A stretch of 64,000 nucleotides of DNA, from positions 62,001-126,000 of the forward strand of contig NZ_BAUU01000010.1 of NCBI RefSeq assembly GCF_000513115.1. Direction: 5' to 3'. Below are positions 29,989 through 37,559 of this stretch, piece after piece. The notes under the pieces are model-generated. The model ran no database searches. It saw nothing but the letters and a program-made list of their open reading frames with translations, and was not told the DNA's origin. Each line of letters begins with the position of its first letter. Position 1 is the first letter of the stretch. Made by a program: the position numbers and the translations under genes. The DNA is from Halalkalibacter hemicellulosilyticusJCM 9152. GTDB taxonomy: Bacteria; Bacillota; Bacilli; Bacillales; Bacillaceae_D.

Positions 29989-30219
29989 ATGTTGTCTTTA
30001 AATGATCTAGTAGAAGGTCAACAAGTGTATGTTATTTATCAGAATCCACATACCCCTTCCGTTTCCACGATACAAGAAGCGACGATTGCAAGAGATCCAG
30101 AAAATCCTGAAATGCTTTCATTGTTATTATATGATTTCTATCATCCAATCGAAGAAGATGATGCGATTTTTGCGACGTATGAATCGGCTGAATTACTCTA
30201 TAATCAATTCATTATGTAG
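29989..30219 (+). CDS. SplA-like protein (orphan, no splB beside it)
   Basis: A 76-residue protein: MLSLNDLVEGQQVYVIYQNP, HTPSVSTIQEATIARDPENP, LLLYDFYHPIEEDDAIFATY. It matches SplA, the small regulator in front of spore photoproduct lyase (splB) in Bacillus, in length and in the Y-R/Q-N-P-H, IQEA and Y-x-P positions. Here no splB follows; the next gene is the convergent yutI. The ATG at 29989 sits right after a 9-bp hairpin. It may be monocistronic or read through from thrB. SplA-family membership is likely; its target here is unknown. Confidence 0.7.
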   Translation: MLSLNDLVEGQQVYVIYQNPHTPSVSTIQEATIARDPENPEMLSLLLYDFYHPIEEDDAIFATYESAELLYNQFIM

Positions 30220-30265
30220 ATAAGAATAAGAGTAAGGTGCAATGTTAGTTATCATATTTTCATGA

Positions 30266-30304
30266 AAAAAAGGAGCCAATGAATGAACATTGGGCTCCTT
30301 TTAC
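30266..30304. terminator. Bidirectional terminator between splA-like gene and yutI
   Basis: AAAAAGGAGCC(A)AATG pairs with CATTGGGCTCCTTTT; A-run and T-run flank the stem. Confidence 0.85.
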
Positions 30305-30360
30305 TCATCAATTGAAGGTAGCATCACACCAACCAAGACGAAAAAGGTCTTTGTCTATGA

Positions 30361-30600
30361 TTAGAATACTTGCTCGATTTCTTTTACTCCCGGTACTTCC
30401 TCAAGAAGAGCGCGTTCAATACCTGCCTTCAACGTAATGGTTGAACTTGGGCAAGAGCCGCAAGCACCAAGAAGACGTACTTTAACAATACCATCTTCTA
30501 CGTCAACAAGCTCAACATCTCCACCATCTCGTAATAAGAATGGACGAAGCTTATCTAATACTTCTTTCACTTGTTCTGTCATTTCAGTACTTGTTGCCAT
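30361..30600 (-). CDS. yutI: NifU-domain Fe-S protein YutI (Nfu)
   Basis: A 79-residue protein consisting of a single NifU C-terminal domain. The cluster-binding motif is [18 protein letters not shown] (CxxC), preceded by [16 protein letters not shown]. Such Nfu proteins carry Fe-S clusters from the SUF scaffold to client enzymes. The start at 30600 ([10 protein letters not shown]) follows gaaaggag; the longer frame upstream lacks a site. Gene order with yutJ is as in B. subtilis. Confidence 0.92.
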   Translation of the reverse strand: MATSTEMTEQVKEVLDKLRPFLLRDGGDVELVDVEDGIVKVRLLGACGSCPSSTITLKAGIERALLEEVPGVKEIEQVF

Positions 30601-30725
30601 ATGAAACAACTCCTTTCTATACTCTTTATTATAAAGGTCTAACGAAAAAAAATCCATGAATCTGCTTGTTTTTTTAGAATAGAGCCAACTATTTCATTTT
30701 TATTATTAGGATGTAAAAATAAGTC

Positions 30726-31793
30726 CTATGAGCCAGAATGATATTTATACATCCATAGAACGCCACTCTTTAACACACGTGGTACTCGCCCAAGTAATGT
30801 ACGCTCTCCCATCAATCCGAAACCGTGTTTTTTTCCTAAAGAGCCTAAAACCCCTTTGAGCTTAATTTTTGGTAACTGTTCAGGTAGTGGTTCATTATTC
30901 CATTGTTTCTTTAATATCGTGACAATTTGCTCGCCTTGTCCTTCAGCAAGCTGCGCGCTCGGAGCATGAGGTAAGCTAGCGCAATCACCTACAACAAATA
31001 CGTCTTCATCTGTCGGCAGAAAATGCTGTGGAGTTAGAATAATTCTATCATGTGCATCTTTTTCGACATCTAGATTACGAACGACTTCAACAGGTTGAAC
31101 GCCTGCTGTCCAAATAATCGCATCACTCTTTATTTTCTCATCATGGTTATATAAACCATCTTCCTCAACTTTTGTAATGTTTGATTTATTTATAACTTCA
31201 ACGCCGTGTTCAATAAACCAATCTTGAACATATGTGCTTAATTTTCGTGGAAACATGGAAAGGATAATTTCACCACGATCAAATAATTTAATCGTTAAAT
31301 CGGGTCTGCTTTCACGTAATTCACTTGCTAATTCTACTCCACTTAAACCTGCACCGACAATCGAAATAATTCCATTTGGTTTAACATTATTGATCGTTTC
31401 GTATGTCTTACGAGTTGCGTCCATAGACTGAATACTATGAGTAAATTCCTTTGCACCGGGAACATTGTGATATTTATCTTCACAACCCAGACCAATGACC
31501 AGTTTGTCATACGTCAGTACACTTTCGTCCTTGAATTGAATCTGTTTGTCTTGAAGCTGAATAGAAGTGACTGTTCCATAGCGAATAGAAACACGTTGAT
31601 CATCAGGAAAAGCAACACGTAGGTTGTGATCAGCCGCTGTACCGGCAGCAAGTGCATAGTATTCTGTCTTAAGACAGTGATAGGGAAGTCGATCAACTAA
31701 TATAATTTCAATATTGTCTGGTAAGTCAGGAAGTAAGCGTTGGATAATTCGCATTCCACCATATCCACCACCGAGAATAATTAATTTCTGCAT
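30726..31793 (-). CDS. yutJ: NADH dehydrogenase-like flavoprotein YutJ
   Basis: A 355-residue type-II NADH dehydrogenase-like protein with the FAD motif LIILGGGYGGMRIIQ, the NADH motif SIVGAGLSGVELASEL and the C-terminal FVVGDCASLPHAPSAQLAEG. It resembles Ndh (37.6 kb here) but is shorter and lacks an evident C-terminal membrane anchor, as in YutJ. Electron acceptor unknown. Start at 31793 follows aaggagac. Confidence 0.88.
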   Translation of the reverse strand: MQKLIILGGGYGGMRIIQRLLPDLPDNIEIILVDRLPYHCLKTEYYALAAGTAADHNLRVAFPDDQRVSIRYGTVTSIQLQDKQIQFKDESVLTYDKLVIGLGCEDKYHNVPGAKEFTHSIQSMDATRKTYETINNVKPNGIISIVGAGLSGVELASELRESRPDLTIKLFDRGEIILSMFPRKLSTYVQDWFIEHGVEVINKSNITKVEEDGLYNHDEKIKSDAIIWTAGVQPVEVVRNLDVEKDAHDRIILTPQHFLPTDEDVFVVGDCASLPHAPSAQLAEGQGEQIVTILKKQWNNEPLPEQLPKIKLKGVLGSLGKKHGFGLMGERTLLGRVPRVLKSGVLWMYKYHSGS

Positions 31794-32022
31794 AAGAGTC
31801 TCCTTTGACATGAAAGTGAAAGTAAGAAAATTGCAAACGATTGCATTTAAAGGATTACCTTTACTTAATGATATTGTCAGTTTGATTATATCAATTTGAG
31901 ATAAAATAACAACAAATTGGTGAACTTTTTGATTATTGTGTGTATTGTGAAAAAAGATAAACTTAATTGACTTCTCCCATGAGCGAGAGTAGCATAAATG
32001 TTAGATCAAATGAGGTGAAAGT

Positions 32023-32259
32023 ATGCGACCAATTATTGAATTTTGTTTAAGCAATTTAGCAAGTGGCTCTCAGGAAGCGATGGAAATGCTAGAGAAGGAT
32101 CCTAACTTAGATATTATTGAATATGGATGTTTGAATCATTGTGGTCAATGTGCACTTGCTCCTTTTGCACTGGTAAATGGTGAATATATTACCGGAGAAA
32201 CCAATGAAGAGCTTGTCGATCACATCTATGAATATTTGGAAGAGAATCCGATGTTCTAA
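32023..32259 (+). CDS. yuzB: Conserved protein YuzB (DUF1450)
   Basis: A 78-residue protein: [40 protein letters not shown] and EYLEENPMF. The C-x3-C-x2-C cluster (CLNHCGQC) is the hallmark of this family and may bind a metal or Fe-S cluster, which is not proven. Ribosome site gaggtgaaagt. Conserved position between yutJ and dapF. Confidence 0.88.
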   Translation: MRPIIEFCLSNLASGSQEAMEMLEKDPNLDIIEYGCLNHCGQCALAPFALVNGEYITGETNEELVDHIYEYLEENPMF

Positions 32260-32288
32260 TGAAGTGGGAAAATGAGGAGAGATAAAAA

Positions 32289-32531
32289 ATGGAGATGATT
32301 CCTTTTACTCATACGTGGCCATATGAGATGATGATGGGAGATATTTATTTCCAATCATGTCCATTTTGTCATGAAGAACAAGTGAGAACCAATATGAAGA
32401 AAGCAGAGTTTCAACGAGCGCACGAAGGAATTAAAACAAGGCTAATCATGCCCTGCTGTCATGGAGTTATGACGATACTAGAGGCTGATGATGATTATTT
32501 TTGGACAGACAAGCCATTGCGAAAGGGGTAA
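32289..32531 (+). CDS. Small cysteine-rich hypothetical protein
   Basis: An 80-residue protein with [18 protein letters not shown] in the middle and [19 protein letters not shown] towards the end. The CxxC-H and C-C-H groups suggest a zinc ribbon. The ribosome site gaggagagataaaaa precedes the ATG, and only five bases separate it from dapF, so it is probably co-transcribed with yuzB and dapF. I do not recognise a named family. Confidence 0.6.
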   Translation: MEMIPFTHTWPYEMMMGDIYFQSCPFCHEEQVRTNMKKAEFQRAHEGIKTRLIMPCCHGVMTILEADDDYFWTDKPLRKG

Positions 32532-32536
32532 CAGAT

Positions 32537-33385
32537 ATGCAATTTACAAAGATGCATGGACTTGGAAACAGTTATGTTTATGTTGATGTGTTTAAGCAGT
32601 CATTAAATGAAGAGGAACTACCAAAGCTTGCGATTGAAGTGGCTGATAAAAATAAGGGAATTGGCTCTGATGGATTGATTTTAGTAGCTCCATCAGAACA
32701 AGCTCCAGTTAAAATGAGGATATTTAATAACGATGGCTCTGAAGCAAAAAATTGTGGAAACGGGTTAAGGTGTGTGGCAAAGTTTGCTTATGAGAACGAT
32801 TATGTGACAGAGGAGACCTTTACCATTGAGACACTAGCAGGACTTGTGGAAGCAGAAGTACATGTGGAAGCAGAACGTGTCACAAATGTCACCATTAACA
32901 TGGGCAAACCGATTTTGCACCGGGAACGTATTCCGATGCTTGGAGAACCGATTGAACAGGTAGTAGCTGAACCATTTTTAGTAGGTGAAGAAACTGTAGA
33001 TGTAACGGCTGTTTCAATGGGAAACCCCCATGCAGTTATGTATGTTGACGATATTGATCAAGCTCCTGTTTCGACAGTTGGTCCTTTAATGGAGAAGGAT
33101 GAACGCTTTCCTGATTGGGTAAATGTTGAATTTGTTGAAGTTGTTTCTGAACATGAGCTTCATTTTCGAGTTTGGGAAAGAGGGTCTGGGATTACACAAG
33201 CGTGTGGAACTGGAGCGTGTGCAGCTGTTGTTGCTTCTGTACTTAATGGATATTGTCATAAAGGGGAAGAGGTTGTTGTCCACTTATTAGGGGGAGACTT
33301 ACGCATTACTTGGAATGAGGATGGTGATGTACTCATGACAGGTGGAGCAGAAGTAATTTGTGAAGGGATATTTAAACGTAAGTAA
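32537..33385 (+). CDS. dapF: Diaminopimelate epimerase
   Basis: A 282-residue PLP-independent epimerase that interconverts LL- and meso-diaminopimelate for peptidoglycan and lysine. The two catalytic cysteines lie in [14 protein letters not shown] and [14 protein letters not shown]. The start at 32537 ([19 protein letters not shown]) has the ribosome site gaaagggg. Corresponds to B. subtilis YutL/DapF. Confidence 0.96.
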   Translation: MQFTKMHGLGNSYVYVDVFKQSLNEEELPKLAIEVADKNKGIGSDGLILVAPSEQAPVKMRIFNNDGSEAKNCGNGLRCVAKFAYENDYVTEETFTIETLAGLVEAEVHVEAERVTNVTINMGKPILHRERIPMLGEPIEQVVAEPFLVGEETVDVTAVSMGNPHAVMYVDDIDQAPVSTVGPLMEKDERFPDWVNVEFVEVVSEHELHFRVWERGSGITQACGTGACAAVVASVLNGYCHKGEEVVVHLLGGDLRITWNEDGDVLMTGGAEVICEGIFKRK

Positions 33386-33456
33386 TGAATAAGAATTTAT
33401 AAGTGGTTTCCAAGATGAATCGTTCCCAGGGACAGTGGAGGGATAGAGGGCGTGGT

Positions 33457-33855
33457 CGTAGAAAGGTCATGTGCTGTATGCGGTTCCTCACTCCTCTGTT
33501 TCATTTTTGCTGCAATATCGGCAGGGGGATTCCTTATTGGCGTGCGCTCTTTCATGCTCTGAGAGAAGAGAGAGAAGGCCACTGAAAAAGTTAAAACGAA
33601 ACTTTTTCAGTGGCCTTATGAAAGAGCGGAGTACGACGACGAGGCAGGTGACCTCGTCTGACATGTGTTCCTCGTTCCTCTATTCACTTTGTATGTCCCT
33701 TTTTACTGTTATTACGGTCTCCTCATTCCTCTATTTCGAGTTTTATTTCTTCTTTTGACCTTGTTTAGCTCAAATAGCGGAATGAGGATTCCTTTTTCTT
33801 CTCAGGAAGCAGGCTTTTCCTGATTTAGGGGCAGGAGGATTCCCTTTTTTTTGTG
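33457..33855. repeat. Family C composite repeat, copy C1
   Basis: A mosaic with repeated units close to tCCTCATTCCTCTATTTc at about 33485, 33669 and 33721, and an inverted unit AAATAGCGGAATGAGG at 33772-33787 that pairs with 33721-33736 (15 of 16). The tail (ttcttctcaggaagc...ggcaggaggattccc) and the head (gaaaggtcatgtg...tatgcggttcctc) recur in copy C2 at 57.1 kb. A family B hairpin is embedded at 33575-33617. No credible gene lies in 33386-34087. Confidence 0.65.
33575..33617. repeat. Family B short hairpin, copy B4
   Basis: AAGGCCACTGAAAAAGTT and AACTTTTTCAGTGGCCTT form a near-perfect 18-bp stem with a short loop. This is the minimal, hairpin-only form of family B. Confidence 0.8.
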
Positions 33856-33912
33856 CGCTCCTGATGTTTTTTCACCAGTGGATAGAGAAAAGAAGGTGTA
33901 GACGAATTCGTG

Positions 33913-34085
33913 TGGCGTTGGTATCGCTCGTTACGCGTTTTTCTGACAGAACCCCGCTTTCAAAAAAACTTAACCCAGTTGTACGGCTCCACACAACGCT
34001 AATAAGAAAAGACCGCTACTGGAGGATACCGAAAAAGTTAAAAACCAAACTTTTTCAGTGCCCTTGCTACTGCGGTCTTTTCTTA
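33913..34085. repeat. Family A repeat A5, interrupted by a B element
   Basis: The A sequence runs tggcgttggtatcgctcgtt, acgcgtttttctgacagaac, the inner hairpin, cggctccacacaacgct, aataagaaaagaccgctact, is interrupted at 34020, and resumes gcggtcttttcttag at 34071. Without the insertion the 3' hairpin (aagaaaagaccgc / gcggtcttttctt) pairs well. The 3' end lies two bases from the mqnE stop and can terminate that gene. Confidence 0.8.
34021..34070. repeat. Family B element B5 inserted in A5 with 6-bp direct repeats
   Basis: The inserted segment contains the hairpin ACCGAAAAAGTT / AACTTTTTCAGT. GCTACT occurs immediately before it (34015-34020) and at its end (34065-34070), consistent with a 6-bp target-site duplication. 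Confidence 0.7.
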
Positions 34086-34087
34086 GG

Positions 34088-35182
34088 TTAATATTCTTTA
34101 ATAACGTTATAGAATGTATCTCGTTCAACAGGCGTTTTGCCTGCGCTCTTTATAAGATATATCAGTTCTTCACGTGTAATTCCTTGAGAGGTTAGAGCAC
34201 CAACCGAGTGAGAGATGCGCTCTTCAATTAAAGTTCCATGAATATCACTTGAACCGAATGTTAATGCCATTTGCGTTAATTGAACACCGATATTAATCCA
34301 ATATGCTTTAATATGGTCGAAATTATCAAGCATCAGACGACTTATCGCGAGTGTACGCATGTCATCAAACGCACTAGTACGGCGTTTTAAGCCAGCTTTT
34401 ACACTGCGGGGCTGCATCGCTAATGGTATAAAGACCATAAAGCCGTTCGTGCGATCTTGAAGTTGACGCAGACGATCCATATGAATAAGACGCTCTTCCA
34501 TTGATTCAATTGAACCATAGAGCATAGTAGCATGTGTCTGTAATCCAAGTCCATGAGCAATTTCATGTGCTTCAAGCCATTGATCAGTTGATGCCTTCTC
34601 AGGGCTCATCTTAGCACGGTATCGTTCCGTTAAGATTTCTGCACCGCCGCCAGGGAGTGTATCAAGTCCAGCTTTCATTAATTCTTCTAAAACTTCCTTC
34701 ATTGTTAATCCTGATATTCTAGAGAAAAATTCAATTTCAGCACCGGTATATGCCTTTACTGTTACGTGTGGATAATGCTTTTTCAATGTGCGTATCGTGT
34801 CTAGATAGTAATCAAAGGGAAGTTCATTGTTATGGCCACCAACGATGTGGAATTCACGAATGTTATCGTTCCAGCGTTGTTCAACATACTCTAATAATGC
34901 TGCTTCATCCATCGTATAGGCGCCTTCCTGTCCTGGCTTTCGTTTGAAGCCACAAAAGCCACAGTTCGCTTCGCATACATTTGTTGGGTTAATGTACATA
35001 TTTTCAATGAAATAAACACTTTGACCATTTTTCTTTATGTTCACTTGGTTGGCTAGTTGTGCGATACCAAGGAGGTCAGGTGATTCAAATAGGTACAAAC
35101 CATCTTCCATACTTAAACGAACCTGGTTATGTACTTTCTCAGCAATTGCTTCTAGTTTTGTGTCAGTTAACATGATGCTCAT
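34088..35182 (-). CDS. mqnE: Aminofutalosine synthase MqnE (radical SAM)
   Basis: A 364-residue radical SAM enzyme with the motif NVCEANCGFCGFKRKPG. Downstream texts EFHIVGGHNNELPFDYYLDT, GLDTLPGGGAEIL and RLMLDNFDHIKAYWINIG identify it as MqnE, which joins 3-[(1-carboxyvinyl)oxy]benzoate to SAM in the futalosine route to menaquinone. MqnC is the closest alternative, but the GLDTLPGGG form and the LPFDYYLD stretch favour MqnE. Other mqn genes are not in this window. It needs a [4Fe-4S] cluster. The ribosome site is weak (gggggaac). Confidence 0.88.
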   Translation of the reverse strand: MSIMLTDTKLEAIAEKVHNQVRLSMEDGLYLFESPDLLGIAQLANQVNIKKNGQSVYFIENMYINPTNVCEANCGFCGFKRKPGQEGAYTMDEAALLEYVEQRWNDNIREFHIVGGHNNELPFDYYLDTIRTLKKHYPHVTVKAYTGAEIEFFSRISGLTMKEVLEELMKAGLDTLPGGGAEILTERYRAKMSPEKASTDQWLEAHEIAHGLGLQTHATMLYGSIESMEERLIHMDRLRQLQDRTNGFMVFIPLAMQPRSVKAGLKRRTSAFDDMRTLAISRLMLDNFDHIKAYWINIGVQLTQMALTFGSSDIHGTLIEERISHSVGALTSQGITREELIYLIKSAGKTPVERDTFYNVIKEY

Positions 35183-35250
35183 ATATTCGTTCCCCCATTT
35201 CCTTAGCCTTTAATGCTAATTCCATATTAAATTAATTAAGAAACTTATGC

Positions 35251-35273
35251 AGAAAAAGAGGGCTACACCCTCT
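35251..35273 (-). terminator. Leader terminator-like hairpin upstream of mqnE
   Basis: On the minus strand AGAGGG and CCCTCT form a 6-bp stem with a 5-base loop followed by TTTTTC. It lies about 70 bases upstream of the mqnE ATG and downstream of a likely promoter, so it may be an attenuator. Confidence 0.4.
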
Positions 35274-35324
35274 CAATGTCGAAATAATTGATATATCATT
35301 GACGTTTAGAAAGCTCTATTTTCT

Positions 35325-35353
35325 ATTATACTATTAGTTTGAAGTGAATGAAA
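35325..35353 (-). promoter_or_regulatory. Likely sigma-A promoter of mqnE
   Basis: On the minus strand TTTCAT (35348-35353) and TATAAT (35325-35330) are 17 bases apart. The leader to the mqnE ATG would be about 135 bases. Confidence 0.5.
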
Positions 35354-35489
35354 GGAAGACATCTATTCCACATTGTAACATAATTGTTCGTAAAAATATG
35401 GAATCGTATTGGTAATTATTGCGTTCTAACTGTTAGTTTTGTAAACTAAAGGTAGCTGAAGAATCAGTATTTGGAGAGAGGTGATAGGG
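35354..35489. other. Remaining mqnE/Spo0E-like intergenic sequence
   Basis: The rest of the 35183-35489 divergent gap is AT-rich. A short imperfect palindrome (gttagttttgtaaactaa) lies near 35430-35447; nothing else stands out. Confidence 0.3.
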
Positions 35490-35675
35490 ATGTGTAATGT
35501 AAGCCATGAAGCCTATTTTAAGAAAATAGAGGACCTACGTTATAAGATGATTGATGCTGCGAAAGAATATGGAATGAATCACCCTATTGTCCTACAATAC
35601 AGTCAAAAATTAGATCATACGCATAATGAACTAATGATGATTACCAATACAACTTCTCAGTTAAACAATCATTGA
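35490..35675 (+). CDS. Spo0E-like aspartyl-phosphate phosphatase
   Basis: A 61-residue protein of two helices with the Spo0E signature: RYKMIDAAKEYGMNHPIVLQ followed by YSQKLDHTHNELM, where S-Q-x-L-D is the catalytic core that removes phosphate from Spo0A~P. Such proteins delay sporulation. The ATG at 35490 lies just after agagaggtgat; an in-frame GTG at 35481 is inside it. The specific target (Spo0A) is inferred from family. Confidence 0.85.
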   Translation: MCNVSHEAYFKKIEDLRYKMIDAAKEYGMNHPIVLQYSQKLDHTHNELMMITNTTSQLNNH

Positions 35676-35761
35676 TGTTGTTCCATAAAATGAAGTCGTC
35701 TTCCTTGAGTGGTAAGGAGTAAATGACGTATAATAGAAATAGTGTTAGGAGGAGGGATGTT

Positions 35762-36115
35762 ATGATTAAAATAACGGAATCCGCCGTGAGTCAAATCTTA
35801 AGTATGAAAGAAGCAGAAGGTGATGACACTCTTATGCTCCGTTTTGGAGTAAAAGGTGGGGGCTGTAGTGGTCTTTCATATGGTATGGGTTTTGACAATC
35901 AAAAAACGGAAGATGATGAACAATTTCACATTGATGGATTAGATGTGTTAATTGATAAGGACAGTATTCCTATAGTGAAAGACGTAGTCGTCGATTATAA
36001 GCAAAATATGATGGGGGGCGGATTCACAATTGATAATCCAAATGCGATTGCCAATTGTGGCTGTGGCTCATCATTCAGAACAGCAACTAATGCTGGAACA
36101 CCAGAGGAATGTTAA
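35762..36115 (+). CDS. yutM: A-type Fe-S carrier YutM (IscA/ErpA family)
   Basis: A 117-residue HesB/IscA/ErpA-family protein with the three ligand cysteines in GGGCSGLSYGMGF and ANCGCGSSF. It moves Fe-S clusters from the SUF scaffold to target proteins. The ATG at 35762 (MIKITESAVSQILSM) follows ggaggaggg; the longer upstream frame is not supported. Confidence 0.92.
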   Translation: MIKITESAVSQILSMKEAEGDDTLMLRFGVKGGGCSGLSYGMGFDNQKTEDDEQFHIDGLDVLIDKDSIPIVKDVVVDYKQNMMGGGFTIDNPNAIANCGCGSSFRTATNAGTPEEC

Positions 36116-36123
36116 TACTACGT

Positions 36124-36163
36124 GAAAACGTGGCTATCTATAGAGGTAGCCACGTTTTCTCTT
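36124..36163. terminator. Bidirectional terminator between yutM and yumC
   Basis: AAAACGTGGCTA and TAGCCACGTTTT form a perfect 12-bp stem with CTCTTT after it. Confidence 0.88.
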
Positions 36164-36233
36164 TATATATAAGATTAATCAAGGGCAAAGTCGATTCCCA
36201 GATGCTCCATATAACGATCATCCACGAATGCTT

Positions 36234-37225
36234 TTAAAAAAGGCTTGTGCTATGTCCAGGGAATACTTTTGCAGTCGGATCGATGTATGTTTTGGCGTTG
36301 TTAATCGCAGTAGGAGCCTCTCCAAAGCCAGTTGCAATTAACTTAACCTTACCTTCGTATGTACAAACATCACCTGCAGCATAAATACCAGGAAGGTTTG
36401 TTTCCATTTTAGTATTTACCTTGATAGCATTTCGCTCAATGTCCAGGCCCCATTTTTTGATTGGGCCAAGAGAAGAAACAAAGCCGAAATTAACAATGAC
36501 AGAATCGACATCTATTGTGTGTGTCTGACTCCCTTTGATCTCAGCGAGTTTGACTTGATTAATCGCCTCTCCATTCCCAATTAACTCTTGAATTTGGAAC
36601 GGTGTTAAGATTTTCACGTTTGATTTCTTTAACAAGTCGAGGCTGTGCTCATGAGCACGGAATTTGTCACGGCGGTGGATAAGAGTAACTTCCTTTGCAA
36701 TCGGTTCAAGCATTAATGACCAGTCGACTGCGGAATCCCCTCCCCACATACGATTACGCGCTTCCCTGCGAAAGCACTCAAATCTTGAATGAAATAGTGT
36801 AAATTCTTTCCTTCGTAATTACTGGCGCCTTCTACTTCTAACCGTCTAGGCTGAAAGGCACCAGCACCTGCTGTAATGATAACAGCTTTGGTAAAATGAG
36901 TATCTTTATCTGTTTGGATAATATAAGATTCATCTTCTTGTTTAATCAATTCTTGTACAGACTGCTCTAAAACAATCGTGGGGTTAAATTGACTTGCTTG
37001 TTCAGCAAGGCGGTCAACTAGCTCTTGGGCACGAACCTTTGGAAAACCAGCAACATCGTAAATATACTTTTCAGGATAGAGGGCAGATAATTGTCCCCCT
37101 AGTTGTGGCATACTTTCAATTATTTTGACTTTTGCTTGTCTCATTCCACCATAAAAAGCAGCGAAGAGCCCAGTAGGTCCTCCTCCGATAATTGTAATAT
37201 CATACATATTTGTTGAATCTGACAT
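36234..37225 (-). pseudogene. yumC: Ferredoxin-NADP reductase YumC, split by a one-base deletion
   Basis: A thioredoxin-reductase-like flavoprotein that reduces ferredoxin/flavodoxin with NADPH; it lacks the CxxC of true thioredoxin reductases. Part one (from 37225) has FAD motif [20 protein letters not shown] and runs to [13 protein letters not shown]. Part two begins [15 protein letters not shown], the NADPH motif, and reads to 36234 (PGHSTSLF). The expected GGGDSAV is restored by adding one G to the G-run at about 36741-36748. The gene is essential in B. subtilis, so a sequence error is likely. With one more T at 36236-36241 the frame would extend about 20 codons to 36175. Confidence 0.9.
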
Positions 37226-37486
37226 GTTCGGTCACCTCCGAGTATTCATATGAATTATTATATGCACAAATAGAAACAAAAAGAAAGAAAGTAAGGGGAA
37301 CCTTCTTATGAATATTCCTCATTGTGTTCGCTTACATTAAGAGTAGGTAAAATATAAGAAGATACGTCATGGTATTTATTGAAATGTTTAAAAAGTAGTT
37401 GAAATATGTCAAGAAAACGCATATTATAGTACTGTGTTGAGTGAATTCTTTGCGAGATTATCTGACAAACTATTTCTTTGTTTCTA

Positions 37487-37506
37487 TTCGTGAAATTATT
37501 CACAAA
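37487..37506 (+). promoter_or_regulatory. Rex operator upstream of ndh
   Basis: TTCGTGAAATTATTCACAAA matches the Rex box TTGTGAAnnnnTTCACAA with the central GTGAA-n4-TTCAC palindrome intact. In B. subtilis Rex, the NADH/NAD sensor, represses ndh through such sites. The rest of the 37226-37559 gap between yumC and ndh is AT-rich; no clear -35/-10 pair can be assigned. Confidence 0.75.
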
Positions 37507-37559
37507 AAGTTCGTTGCAATTTTCTATGAAAATCTATACAGAAAGCGGAAGTGATTTTG

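Noticed and set aside
33403-33758. Two overlapping open frames in the dapF-mqnE gap
   Set aside because: They lie entirely within family C and B repeats, have no ribosome sites and encode low-complexity Ser/Phe/Arg-rich strings.
33480-33790. CRISPR-like array from the repeated CCTCATTCCTCTATTT units
   Set aside because: The units are few, unevenly spaced and degenerate, one is inverted, and there are no cas genes.
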